From the NCBI GenBank assembly GCA_030642845.1, contig DAOWMZ010000053.1:1-8716 (forward strand): 8,716 nt of DNA. The letters are read 5' to 3'. The DNA comes from Candidatus Zixiibacteriota bacterium (GTDB lineage: Bacteria; Zixibacteria; MSB-5A5; GN15; FEB-12). How positions within the stretch are numbered: the first letter of the stretch is position 1; every line of letters begins with the position of its first letter. Shown here piece after piece: positions 1-6,927 of this stretch. A program made the position numbers and the translations under genes. The notes below the pieces were generated by a model, which worked only from the letters and a program-made list of their open reading frames with translations, had not been told where the DNA came from and did no database searches.

Positions 1-1856
1 ATCCTGAGTTAATAATTAGTGCACAGGACATAACTGTCCACCCTGATGACACCGAAACAGCTTTAACTGTTACTATGTCTAATGTAACCGATACCGTTGC
101 CGGTTTTGTTGTATGGTTGATGTTTGATCAACCGGATGTGTTACAATTCACAGGTGATATTGATACAGTCAGCACATTACTTAATGACTGGCAAATAATC
201 CTAACCAACTCCCTGGGAGGACAATTTCACGATCTGAAAGTTGTAGCTATGGCACACGACTTTGAGAACCCCATTATGAATTTCGGTACTCCCCCACAGG
301 AAGACGGGACACTATTCAGACTTCCTTTTGATATTCTGCAAAATCCTACCCCTGATTTGCCTTATGATGTACAGGTGTATTTTAATGAAAATCTGGAGCA
401 TTTTAATTTTTCTGATCCCAATGGCCAGCTTATCGGCATATCTTATGATACTATCGTAGATACATCACTTTTTATTTGTAACCAATGGGATGGTGAAGTA
501 TGTATTGATTGGCAGCAGGTTTCGTCTCCACCCTACGACTCTATGGCAATTGACACTCTTGTAGTTCCAATTATTGATCCTGAAAAAACAGAAATTAATC
601 ATGCAACAATAACTATACTTCCTACTATAACACCTGACCCTGAATTAATAATCACAGTTCACGACACTACCGTTTACTCTGATGACAGTGAAGGTATGCT
701 CACTATTTCAATGTCAAACCTTGTAGATACTGTGGCTGGCTTTGAAATCCTGCTCCAACTAAGCAATCCTGATGGAATCAATTTTATAGCCGATTCCAGT
801 TATTTTGCTATTGATACATTTTATTGGCAATGTCTCACATGGGACGGTCCTGATTGTATAGATTCAGTGTCAGTAACCAGTGAAGACCCTTATGACTGGT
901 TTATTATAGATACATCAGATAATTATCATGGAATTATTGATACTACCAATACTCTTTTATCTGATTGGCAATATGTTGATTCAAGATTATTAACACCTTC
1001 CGGCACGAATTTGCGAATTATTGGAATTGCCAACTATTTTACTCCTCCCTTTCAACCCGGAATAGGTCCTCAGGAAAACGGTTCTTTAATCAAAATACCT
1101 TTTGAAATACATGACAACCTACCCCAAGGTGAAGAGATCTCTGTTGATGTAATTATTAACAGAACACTGGATAATTTCGGTTTCTCCGATCAATCAGGTA
1201 ATCTAATCGGCATCAGCTATGACACTCTGTTTGATACTGCTTATTTTGTATGTACTCAATGGGTAGGTGATGAATGTCTGAACTGGCAGCGAGTTTATGA
1301 ACCTCCTTATGACTCAATGACTGTGGATTCATCACAGTTAGTACCTTATCTTGATACAAATATTGTAATTATTACTAATGGATTAGTCACTATTATCCCT
1401 GATTGTATAACCATTAATCCTGGAGATGTCGATGGTAATGGAATTTATGACATCAGCGATTTAACCATGTTAACTGATTTTGTGTATAATGGTACTCCTC
1501 CTCTCATTGCTCCCCACAATGGTGATGTGGATGGTAATTGTATTATTAATTGGGCTGATGTCAACCTGCTAGTAGATGGTGGTCCCTTTGTTGATTGTAG
1601 CTGCCCTGATCCGCAGTGGGTTTGTTGTCGCGGTTTAACTGGAAATGCAAACTATGACCGCTACGATAATGCCCTTGTAGATGATTTAACTTTCTTGGTT
1701 GATTATTTATTCAAGGGTGGTCCGACACCGCCCTGTATCGGAGAAACTCTTATAAATCCATCCACGAATGGCACAACACCTGATGTTTCGGACTTAACAC
1801 ATATGGTTGATTATCTCTTTAAGGGTGGTGAACTGCCAGATAATTGTACTGAATAA
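1..1856 (+). CDS. Secreted cohesin-like/dockerin repeat protein, 5' partial
   Basis: The reading frame is open from the first complete codon (position 3) to TAA at 1854-1856, giving 617 visible residues. The first ATG (75) lies inside a conserved domain: the 24 residues before it (PELIIS...) match the start of the next domain at 639 and of the downstream paralogue at 2079, so the true start is upstream of the window. Two beta-sandwich domains, loosely cohesin-like (DTVAGF followed by a hydrophobic strand), span about 3-632 and 639-1400. The tail has two canonical dockerin F-hand calcium loops (1425-1460 and 1524-1559, D-x-D-x-N with Asp at position 12), a Cys-rich linker, then two degenerate dockerin-like repeats (1644-1685, 1755-1793), each followed by VDYLFKGG. 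No membrane anchor or C-terminal sorting domain follows. It is probably an extracellular or surface protein. Function is unknown, and neither an enzyme domain nor a cellulosome context is visible. Confidence 0.88.
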   Translation, partial: PELIISAQDITVHPDDTETALTVTMSNVTDTVAGFVVWLMFDQPDVLQFTGDIDTVSTLLNDWQIILTNSLGGQFHDLKVVAMAHDFENPIMNFGTPPQEDGTLFRLPFDILQNPTPDLPYDVQVYFNENLEHFNFSDPNGQLIGISYDTIVDTSLFICNQWDGEVCIDWQQVSSPPYDSMAIDTLVVPIIDPEKTEINHATITILPTITPDPELIITVHDTTVYSDDSEGMLTISMSNLVDTVAGFEILLQLSNPDGINFIADSSYFAIDTFYWQCLTWDGPDCIDSVSVTSEDPYDWFIIDTSDNYHGIIDTTNTLLSDWQYVDSRLLTPSGTNLRIIGIANYFTPPFQPGIGPQENGSLIKIPFEIHDNLPQGEEISVDVIINRTLDNFGFSDQSGNLIGISYDTLFDTAYFVCTQWVGDECLNWQRVYEPPYDSMTVDSSQLVPYLDTNIVIITNGLVTIIPDCITINPGDVDGNGIYDISDLTMLTDFVYNGTPPLIAPHNGDVDGNCIINWADVNLLVDGGPFVDCSCPDPQWVCCRGLTGNANYDRYDNALVDDLTFLVDYLFKGGPTPPCIGETLINPSTNGTTPDVSDLTHMVDYLFKGGELPDNCTE

Positions 1857-1909
1857 TATAAATATTATTTTGAATACAAAGCGGAGTCATAAAGATTCCG
1901 CTTTGTATT
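639..1909 (+). repeat. Tandem duplication block, copy 1
   Basis: This block covers the second beta-sandwich domain, all four dockerin-type repeats, the stop codon and the hairpin of the first gene. Each landmark recurs in the next gene at a nearly fixed offset: domain start 639 and 2079, first dockerin loop 1425 and 2862, stop end 1856 and 3296, hairpin context 1871 and 3311 (offsets 1440, 1437, 1440, 1440). DNA identity by eye is highest in the dockerin tail and lower in the beta-sandwich domain. Confidence 0.85.
1873..1909 (+). terminator. Hairpin terminator after first dockerin gene
   Basis: A 13-bp perfect stem (1873-1885 with 1897-1909) extends inward by GTC pairing with GAT (one G-T wobble), leaving a 5-nt loop at 1889-1893. 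It begins 17 nt after the stop. There is no clear T-run beyond the stem; the 3' arm ends in CTTTGTATT. It is therefore a stable hairpin with a weaker termination signal than its paralogue at 3318. Confidence 0.65.
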
Positions 1910-1927
1910 ATACATAAGGATTTATAA

Positions 1928-1956
1928 TCGAAAATTGTTAAGGGATAAAATATAGT
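1928..1956 (+). promoter_or_regulatory. Candidate sigma-70-like promoter for second dockerin gene
   Basis: TCGAAA (1928-1933, 4 of 6 to consensus), a 17-bp spacer and TATAGT (1951-1956, 5 of 6) lie 26 nt before the start codon at 1983. A perfect TATAAT at 1923-1928 is an alternative -10 box but has no well-placed -35. The preceding hairpin implies the gene needs its own promoter. The call is tentative in AT-rich DNA. Confidence 0.3.
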
Positions 1957-1982
1957 TCATGTAATTATGTGAAAGGTTTATT

Positions 1983-3296
1983 ATGTCCCCATTTCAACCA
2001 TCTTTTAAAATTATTCAGACATTCTTCCTGACAGTATTAATTGTTATTATTTCATTATCATCAAGTCATGCACAAACACCAGAGTTGTTAGTCAGAATTG
2101 ACGACACAGTTTCCTATTCCAATGATGGTGATGAAAGAATGCTCCTAATAAATATGTCAAATTATGCCGACACTGTAGCCGGATTTAATATGTGGCTTAA
2201 GATTGGCAGTCCCAATATAATCAAATTTATGACAAATGATTCTACCGTAATTGATACTAATTACTGGCAATGCATCAACTGGGAAGGTTCGGATTGTGTT
2301 GAATATATTAAGGTGTTTCCGTTTCTTCCATATGACTCAATTTCTATTGATACAAATAATGTTGAAATGGGAATTGTGGATACTATCAACACTCTTATAT
2401 CCGGATGGCAAGCTGTTGACTCCAGATCAATAGACGGCCTTGCTTATGATATATTAATAGTTGGTTATACTAATATAAACTCACCTCCATATATGCCAGG
2501 TATTCCCCCACAGAATAATCATATTCCGTTTATAAAAGTGCCTTATGAAGTATTAGAATACCCACCTCATGGTGACACTTTTAATGTTGAAGTAATTATT
2601 GTTGAGTATCCTGATTTTTTTGATCCCAATAGCGATACTATAGGTATTGCATATGATACCACCATCGATACTTCTTACTTTATCTGCAATCATTGGTATG
2701 AAGACACCATTTGCCTAAATTGGCAGCAGACTACCGGGCCGCCCTTTGATTCAATATTCATTGATTCTAATCATCTTGTCCCATATATAGATACCAACTT
2801 ATTAATATTAATTAATGCTACAATAACTATCTTGCCTGAATGTATTCCAATTAATCCGGGTGATGTTGACGGTGATGGCATTTTTGAAATAAGCGATTTA
2901 GTTATGCTAACTAATTTTGTTTACTATGGTACCCCCCCTCTTATAGCCCCTTGGAACGGTGATGTGGATGGTAATTGTATTTTAAACTGGGATGATGTAA
3001 TTAAGCTGGAAGAAACCGGTGCTCCCTTTGCTGAATGTACCTGTCCTGATCCACAGTGGGTTTGTTGTCGGGGTTTAACCGGTAATGTGAACTATGACCG
3101 CTACGATAATGTTCTTGTAGATGATTTATCATTTCTGGTTGATTATTTATTTAAGGGTGGCCCAACACCTCCCTGCATAGAAGAAACTCTTATAAATCCA
3201 TATATTGACAATACAACCCCTCTTGTATCAGATTTAACACATCTTGTTAATTATCTCTTTAAAAGTGGTGAACTGCCAGATAATTGCCCTGAATAA
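1983..3296 (+). CDS. Secreted cohesin-like domain protein with dockerin-type repeats
   Basis: This is a complete 437-residue protein. The ATG at 1983 follows GAAAGG (1971-1976) by 6 nt, a reasonable ribosome binding site. Residues 1-30 form a signal peptide with a long hydrophobic core ending SSHA, with predicted cleavage before Gln31. One beta-sandwich domain, loosely cohesin-like, covers about residues 33-286. Two canonical dockerin calcium loops follow at 2862-2897 and 2961-2996 (D-x-D-x-D/N, Asp at position 12). Then come a linker with four closely spaced cysteines and two degenerate repeats at 3084-3125 and 3195-3233. The protein is a shorter paralogue of the upstream gene with one domain copy. 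It has no catalytic domain and no sorting domain after the dockerins. Dockerins classically bind cohesins, but in non-cellulosomal bacteria they are common on assorted secreted proteins, so the partner is unknown. It is likely periplasmic, surface-attached or extracellular. Confidence 0.9.
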   Translation: MSPFQPSFKIIQTFFLTVLIVIISLSSSHAQTPELLVRIDDTVSYSNDGDERMLLINMSNYADTVAGFNMWLKIGSPNIIKFMTNDSTVIDTNYWQCINWEGSDCVEYIKVFPFLPYDSISIDTNNVEMGIVDTINTLISGWQAVDSRSIDGLAYDILIVGYTNINSPPYMPGIPPQNNHIPFIKVPYEVLEYPPHGDTFNVEVIIVEYPDFFDPNSDTIGIAYDTTIDTSYFICNHWYEDTICLNWQQTTGPPFDSIFIDSNHLVPYIDTNLLILINATITILPECIPINPGDVDGDGIFEISDLVMLTNFVYYGTPPLIAPWNGDVDGNCILNWDDVIKLEETGAPFAECTCPDPQWVCCRGLTGNVNYDRYDNVLVDDLSFLVDYLFKGGPTPPCIEETLINPYIDNTTPLVSDLTHLVNYLFKSGELPDNCPE

Positions 3297-3349
3297 TAGA
3301 AGTAATATTTTGAATACAAAGCGGAGTCATTTGGCTCCGCTTTATTTTT
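2079..3349 (+). repeat. Tandem duplication block, copy 2
   Basis: This is the partner of the block at 639-1909, offset by 1440 bp. It starts right after the signal peptide of the second gene and includes the terminator after its stop. One codon is gained between the second and third dockerin repeats (123 bp against 120 bp), and an equal loss lies in the beta-sandwich domain, so the overall spacing is restored. Confidence 0.85.
3318..3349. terminator. Shared convergent terminator
   Basis: The stem is 3318-3328 paired with 3333-3343 (one T-G wobble) around a 4-nt ATTT loop, followed on the plus strand by a T-rich stretch (TTTATTTTT). It starts 22 nt after the dockerin gene stop. On the minus strand the hairpin begins 5 nt beyond the TAA of the DUF4184 gene, so it can serve both genes, although the minus-strand T-tract is poor. 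Confidence 0.75.
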
Positions 3350-4121
3350 ATGATTTTTTGAATATTTTTTTATATAAGCTCAAAAACACAACAGCCCAGA
3401 AAAACCCAGCCCAACTTGCCAACCCAATTGTTTTCCAGAATGGTAATGGTAATTCAGGATAATATGTCTTGTAGAACCAAAAAACAAAAACAATAAATAC
3501 TATTGAGAACACAAAACTATAACTCCAAAAATTGATTTTGTGCTTAACCGATCTTCTTACAAAATCCTGATTTGGTTTTGGTAACATCTTTCCTTTAGTT
3601 AATAATAATACTGTTACAATTGCTCCTATTAAAGTACTAAAGTGCTGAAGTAAACTTGTTATTTTGATATTTCTTTCAAATATTACAATCGTATTATTCA
3701 AAAAAGGTAGCAGCTGTGCTATTTCACCCTGTGCATGAGTGAAGGCATCCCAGAGAAAATGACTCAGGATTCCAATTATAATAGACAAGAGAAATACTAT
3801 CCACGCTAAAAATCCCTTGGGGACCCATTTGCTTGTTGCTAAACCGGACAGATAACTATCCATTTTAAATGGTAAATTTGCAATAAAGTCTTTCTTGAAC
3901 AACCAATGAAAAGCAAATGAGAATAAAATACCTGCAGGCAGGCAAAAAACAAACAACCCCAGCCATGAATGACTGATACCTCTTGGAGCGGTTGTTGCAA
4001 TCAGAAAATAAAGCAGATCCGGAGCCATAGCTCCAGCCATAAGGCCGGTTAGTGAGAAATATTGCGGCCAAAGTTTTTTTAATGGTAAAACTATAGCCGG
4101 ATGAGAAATGGTAAAAGGCAT
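3348..4121 (-). CDS. DUF4184 family integral membrane protein
   Basis: The 257-residue protein opens with the family-typical MPFTISHPA and continues with G-x-M-A-P-D (residues 30-35), S-H (50-51), and G-I-L-S-H-F-L-W-D-A-F-T-H (117-129), then LQHFST near 158-163. Conserved His and Asp residues at membrane edges (His7, Asp35, His51, His121, Asp125, His129) resemble those of YdjM-like membrane metal-dependent hydrolases. A metal site is possible, but the family's activity is not established to my knowledge. Hydrophobic segments lie near residues 50-72, 103-122, 157-175, 196-216 and 229-250, so it belongs in the inner membrane. The start is chosen because the conserved N-terminus begins there; no strong Shine-Dalgarno sits directly upstream. 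It is convergent with the dockerin gene and divergent from the CBM9-like gene, so it is probably transcribed alone. Confidence 0.87.
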   Translation of the reverse strand: MPFTISHPAIVLPLKKLWPQYFSLTGLMAGAMAPDLLYFLIATTAPRGISHSWLGLFVFCLPAGILFSFAFHWLFKKDFIANLPFKMDSYLSGLATSKWVPKGFLAWIVFLLSIIIGILSHFLWDAFTHAQGEIAQLLPFLNNTIVIFERNIKITSLLQHFSTLIGAIVTVLLLTKGKMLPKPNQDFVRRSVKHKINFWSYSFVFSIVFIVFVFWFYKTYYPELPLPFWKTIGLASWAGFFWAVVFLSLYKKIFKKS

Positions 4122-4345
4122 ATCATTTATATCGGAATTATCCTAATAAGTTTCAAATACATGACATAAGAAATAGTTTGTTTTTATAACAGTAATGAAA
4201 CTTTCCCCTGCTATTTCGTATAGATAAGTATGATTTGTATTTATTAGACTCTAGAGTAATACAAGTTTGCAATTTAAAATCATGAAACGTGGAATATTAC
4301 CTCTTATGGGGTCCGGTTAGAGGTCTGTTTGAAGGAGTCTGATAA
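4122..4345. promoter_or_regulatory. Divergent intergenic region with palindrome and leader hairpin
   Basis: This 224-bp gap must hold the promoters of both flanking genes, but I found no convincing -35/-10 pair on either strand. It contains a perfect 10-bp palindrome, ACTCTAGAGT, at 4248-4257, which could be an operator. It also contains an inverted repeat, ACCTCT (4299-4304) with AGAGGT (4319-4324), across a 14-nt loop. That repeat ends 6 nt before the strong GAAGGAG ribosome binding site (4331-4337) of the plus-strand gene. Confidence 0.4.
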
Positions 4346-6727
4346 ATGTTAATTTATAATTATCGTAAGTACAATATTATAATCGCAGTAATACTTATTC
4401 TATTTGCACAATTTGCATTTGCTGATGATTTCACAGCCGAACCGGTCTTTAATCCCCATCTAAATATCACAAAAACCAATGGAAATATTAATATTGATGG
4501 TGATCTCAATGATCCCGGTTGGAAAAATGCCACAGTGATTAGAAATTTTGTGGAGCGTAGTCCGGGAGAGAATATTCCTCCCCTTGTTAATACTGAAGCA
4601 ATGATTACATACAACGATGGCAATCTTTTTGTCGCTTTTAAATGTTATGGCGATCCATCAAAAATCCGGGCAACCATGTGCCAGCGAGATCAATTTAATG
4701 GTGATGATGCTGTGATTATATTGTTGGATACTTACGGAAACGCAGATTGGGCATATCATCTCTATGTTAATCCATATGGAATCCAGAAAGATAGATTGTG
4801 GAGCAATATTCAGGGTGATGATCTCGGTTTTGATATGATTTGGTTTTCGGACGCTAAGATCACCAGCAATGGCTACCAGGTTGAAATTGCTATTCCATTT
4901 TCCTCTCTTCGCTTCCCGTCTACTGAGATTCAAAACTGGAAAATGGATTTCTGGCGCAATCATCCACGTGAGTCATACCATCAGTATTCCTGGACTGCCA
5001 ATAACCGTGATGAAAACTGCTGGCCCTGCCAGTGGGGTTCGGTTGATGGAATTAAAAATGTTTACCCGGGTCGCGGGATAGAACTAATCTCATCGGCAAT
5101 TGGCAATCAGGTAAGTGTAAGAGAATTTGATGACAATGGAAATAGTTTAATAAATGGTGATCCTGATGGAGAAATGTCTATTGGTGGAAAATACACTCTT
5201 GGTTCGGACATTACTATCGAAGCCACTTATAATCCTGACTATTCACAAATTGAAGCTGATGCCCGCCAGATCGATGTAAACAGTACTTTTGCTCTCTATT
5301 ATCCCGAACGAAGACCTTTTTTCCAGGAAGGTGCTGATATCTTCAGAACAATGTTTAATTCAATCTATTCAAGAATGATTAATGATCCTGAATTGGCAGT
5401 TAAAGTGACAGGTCGTCCGGGGAATTTTCGTTTTGGTATTTTGTCAGCTATAGATGAAACATCGTATTACATCATGCCTTTCGATGAACGCAGCGCTGAT
5501 GTTAATGCCGGCAAAAGTTATATAAATATTTTTAGGGGATCGCAGTCTATTGGTCGTAATTCGCGTGTTGGGTTTTTGATAAATGACCGTCGCTTCAAAG
5601 ATGATGGCTCGAATACTGTTTTTAGTTTTGATGGTGACTTTAGTTTGAACAGTAAATTCAGGTATGACATTCAGGGAATATTTACTCACACTCAGGAACA
5701 GACAGATGCTGATTCTTCATTAACTAATGCATTAATCGAAAACAACCCCTGGGTTTCTCAGTCCGATTCATTTGATGTCAATTCCAAATCAATTGCTTTT
5801 GATGGTGAAAGCTTCTATGGTAATGCAGTAATAACAAGACTGCACTTTAGTGATCGCAATTTATATGCTCAACTACAATACAATCATGTTGGCCCAAGTT
5901 ATCGAACTCAGACCGGTTTTGATCCGGTTATCAACCACAGGACTGCATCAACCTATTCCCAGTATAATTTTTATTTCACTGATGGTATTTTTGAAAGAAT
6001 GTCTCCATCATTTAACATGTTCACCCGCTGGGATTATAATAGTGGCAGAAAAGAAATTGAAAATATCAATGTGGGACATTATATCCGCTTAAGATTTGCA
6101 CAAACAAATATCAACCTTAATGCAAGCCTTAATTCTGAAGTTTTTGAAAATGTTGAACACAAAAACATGAAATCATTCAGCTTGAATATGAATAATCGAT
6201 TAAATGATATGATAGGTTCATATTTCGATATTAATCTTAGCGAAAGAATTGCCCGAGGTCCCAACCGTAAAGCTGATCAAATATTTTTCAGTGGTGGCCT
6301 GAATTTCAAACCTATTGATTTACTTTTTATTGAACCTGAGATCACATTTGTAAAAGGCAATGACCAGGAACTTAATGTTGAATGGTACCGGCAATTAATA
6401 ACTCGTACTCGAGTTCGGTTACAGTTAAACAAGAAGCTTTCATTTCGTTTAGTAGGGCAGCTTGTCTATTTCAAATCCCTTACACCTTTGAGTGAACTGA
6501 CTTTGCAGGGTGAGAATGAATTCGGCATTTACAGGCAGGTTTCTCTTAATATTGATCCACTGATAACATACAAAATTAACCCTTATACTCTTTTCTATAT
6601 TGGATCAACGAGTAGTTTTAATGATAGATTGATTGATTATTCCCCTATTGATTATTATGACAAACGCGACTTTGAACTGAACCAGCGTCAATTTTTTATG
6701 AAATTACAATATCTTTTTCAGATATAA
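4346..6727 (+). CDS. CBM9-like domain plus DUF5916 outer membrane protein
   Basis: The 793-residue protein starts at an ATG 8 nt after GAAGGAG. A signal peptide ends at AFA (residues 24-26). A carbohydrate-binding family 9-like beta-sandwich spans roughly residues 38-250 and opens with the hallmark IDGDLNDPGW (50-59). The rest matches DUF5916, with its signature NPDYSQIEAD (296-305) and a YYPERRPFFQEGADIF stretch (318-333). The C-terminal half has many alternating aromatic strands and ends FFMKLQYLFQI, typical of an outer-membrane barrel inserted by the Bam machinery. Length is normal for the family. A CWPCQW stretch (225-230) could hold a disulfide. The family occurs across FCB-group and related bacteria; its role is unproven, and sugar or polymer binding at the outer membrane is inferred from the domain. 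It stands alone, with a divergent gene upstream and a terminator behind it. Confidence 0.9.
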   Translation: MLIYNYRKYNIIIAVILILFAQFAFADDFTAEPVFNPHLNITKTNGNINIDGDLNDPGWKNATVIRNFVERSPGENIPPLVNTEAMITYNDGNLFVAFKCYGDPSKIRATMCQRDQFNGDDAVIILLDTYGNADWAYHLYVNPYGIQKDRLWSNIQGDDLGFDMIWFSDAKITSNGYQVEIAIPFSSLRFPSTEIQNWKMDFWRNHPRESYHQYSWTANNRDENCWPCQWGSVDGIKNVYPGRGIELISSAIGNQVSVREFDDNGNSLINGDPDGEMSIGGKYTLGSDITIEATYNPDYSQIEADARQIDVNSTFALYYPERRPFFQEGADIFRTMFNSIYSRMINDPELAVKVTGRPGNFRFGILSAIDETSYYIMPFDERSADVNAGKSYINIFRGSQSIGRNSRVGFLINDRRFKDDGSNTVFSFDGDFSLNSKFRYDIQGIFTHTQEQTDADSSLTNALIENNPWVSQSDSFDVNSKSIAFDGESFYGNAVITRLHFSDRNLYAQLQYNHVGPSYRTQTGFDPVINHRTASTYSQYNFYFTDGIFERMSPSFNMFTRWDYNSGRKEIENINVGHYIRLRFAQTNINLNASLNSEVFENVEHKNMKSFSLNMNNRLNDMIGSYFDINLSERIARGPNRKADQIFFSGGLNFKPIDLLFIEPEITFVKGNDQELNVEWYRQLITRTRVRLQLNKKLSFRLVGQLVYFKSLTPLSELTLQGENEFGIYRQVSLNIDPLITYKINPYTLFYIGSTSSFNDRLIDYSPIDYYDKRDFELNQRQFFMKLQYLFQI

Positions 6728-6751
6728 TCCTCAGCACCTATCACACCACAT

Positions 6752-6778
6752 AAGCAGGTCTCCCCGGCCTGCTTTTTT
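6752..6778 (+). terminator. Intrinsic terminator after CBM9-like/DUF5916 gene
   Basis: AAGCAGG (6752-6758) pairs perfectly with CCTGCTT (6768-6774) around a 9-nt loop. The 3' arm runs into six consecutive T (6773-6778). It sits 24 nt after the stop codon and isolates the following gene. Confidence 0.88.
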
Positions 6779-6864
6779 AATATCTTTGATATTATAATTC
6801 TTAACATTCAATAAATTAGGAACACCATATTTTCATAATAATAATACTGACATTCATATAAAAA

Positions 6865-6893
6865 TTGACAATTCACACTCTAATAATTATAAT
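6865..6893 (+). promoter_or_regulatory. Consensus sigma-70-type promoter
   Basis: A perfect TTGACA (6865-6870) and a perfect TATAAT (6888-6893) are separated by exactly 17 bp. Transcription would start near 6900, leaving a leader of about 28 nt that contains the ribosome binding site AAAGGTGA (6917-6924). The match is to the general housekeeping consensus, not the Bacteroidetes-specific -33/-7 type (TTTG / TAnnTTTG). Confidence 0.75.
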
Positions 6894-6927
6894 ATTATTG
6901 GAATCAAATTCTTACCAAAGGTGAAAT

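Larger units (their letters stand above)
471..2768 (+). repeat. Five copies of a Cys-x7-Cys / PYDS motif in two genes
   Basis: A motif of about 30 residues recurs at 471-557, 822-914 and 1242-1331 in the first gene and at 2262-2354 and 2676-2768 in the second. Its core is aromatic-x-C-x-x-W-x-G-x-x-C, then 9 to 11 residues, then P-Y/F-D, usually followed by Ser, and then an I/V-D-T/S strand. The last copy has one extra residue between the cysteines and lacks the Gly. Complete beta-sandwich domains carry two copies. The first domain of the upstream gene carries only one. The paired cysteines plausibly form a disulfide in the exported protein, which is an inference. I do not know a named family for this motif. 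Confidence 0.75.

Noticed and set aside
1425..3233. Repeated short blocks considered as a CRISPR array or transposon ends
   Set aside because: The repeats are protein-coding dockerin units with codon-level variation; there are no regular spacers, no transposase and no flanking target duplication.
1..3296. A cellulosome gene cluster
   Set aside because: Dockerin loops are clear, but no glycoside hydrolase, scaffoldin or certain cohesin is present in the window.
3244..3462. A 72-codon plus-strand open frame bridging the end of the second dockerin gene and the terminator
   Set aside because: It overlaps the dockerin gene in another frame, the shared terminator and the convergent membrane gene, and its product shows no recognisable domain.
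4360..6264. Short open frames on both strands inside the CBM9-like/DUF5916 gene
   Set aside because: They are shadows of a clear 793-residue family member with signal peptide and signature motifs.
6728..6927. A small RNA or riboswitch between the outer membrane gene and the beta-helix gene
   Set aside because: The gap is explained by the terminator and promoter, and the leader of about 28 nt is too short for a riboswitch.
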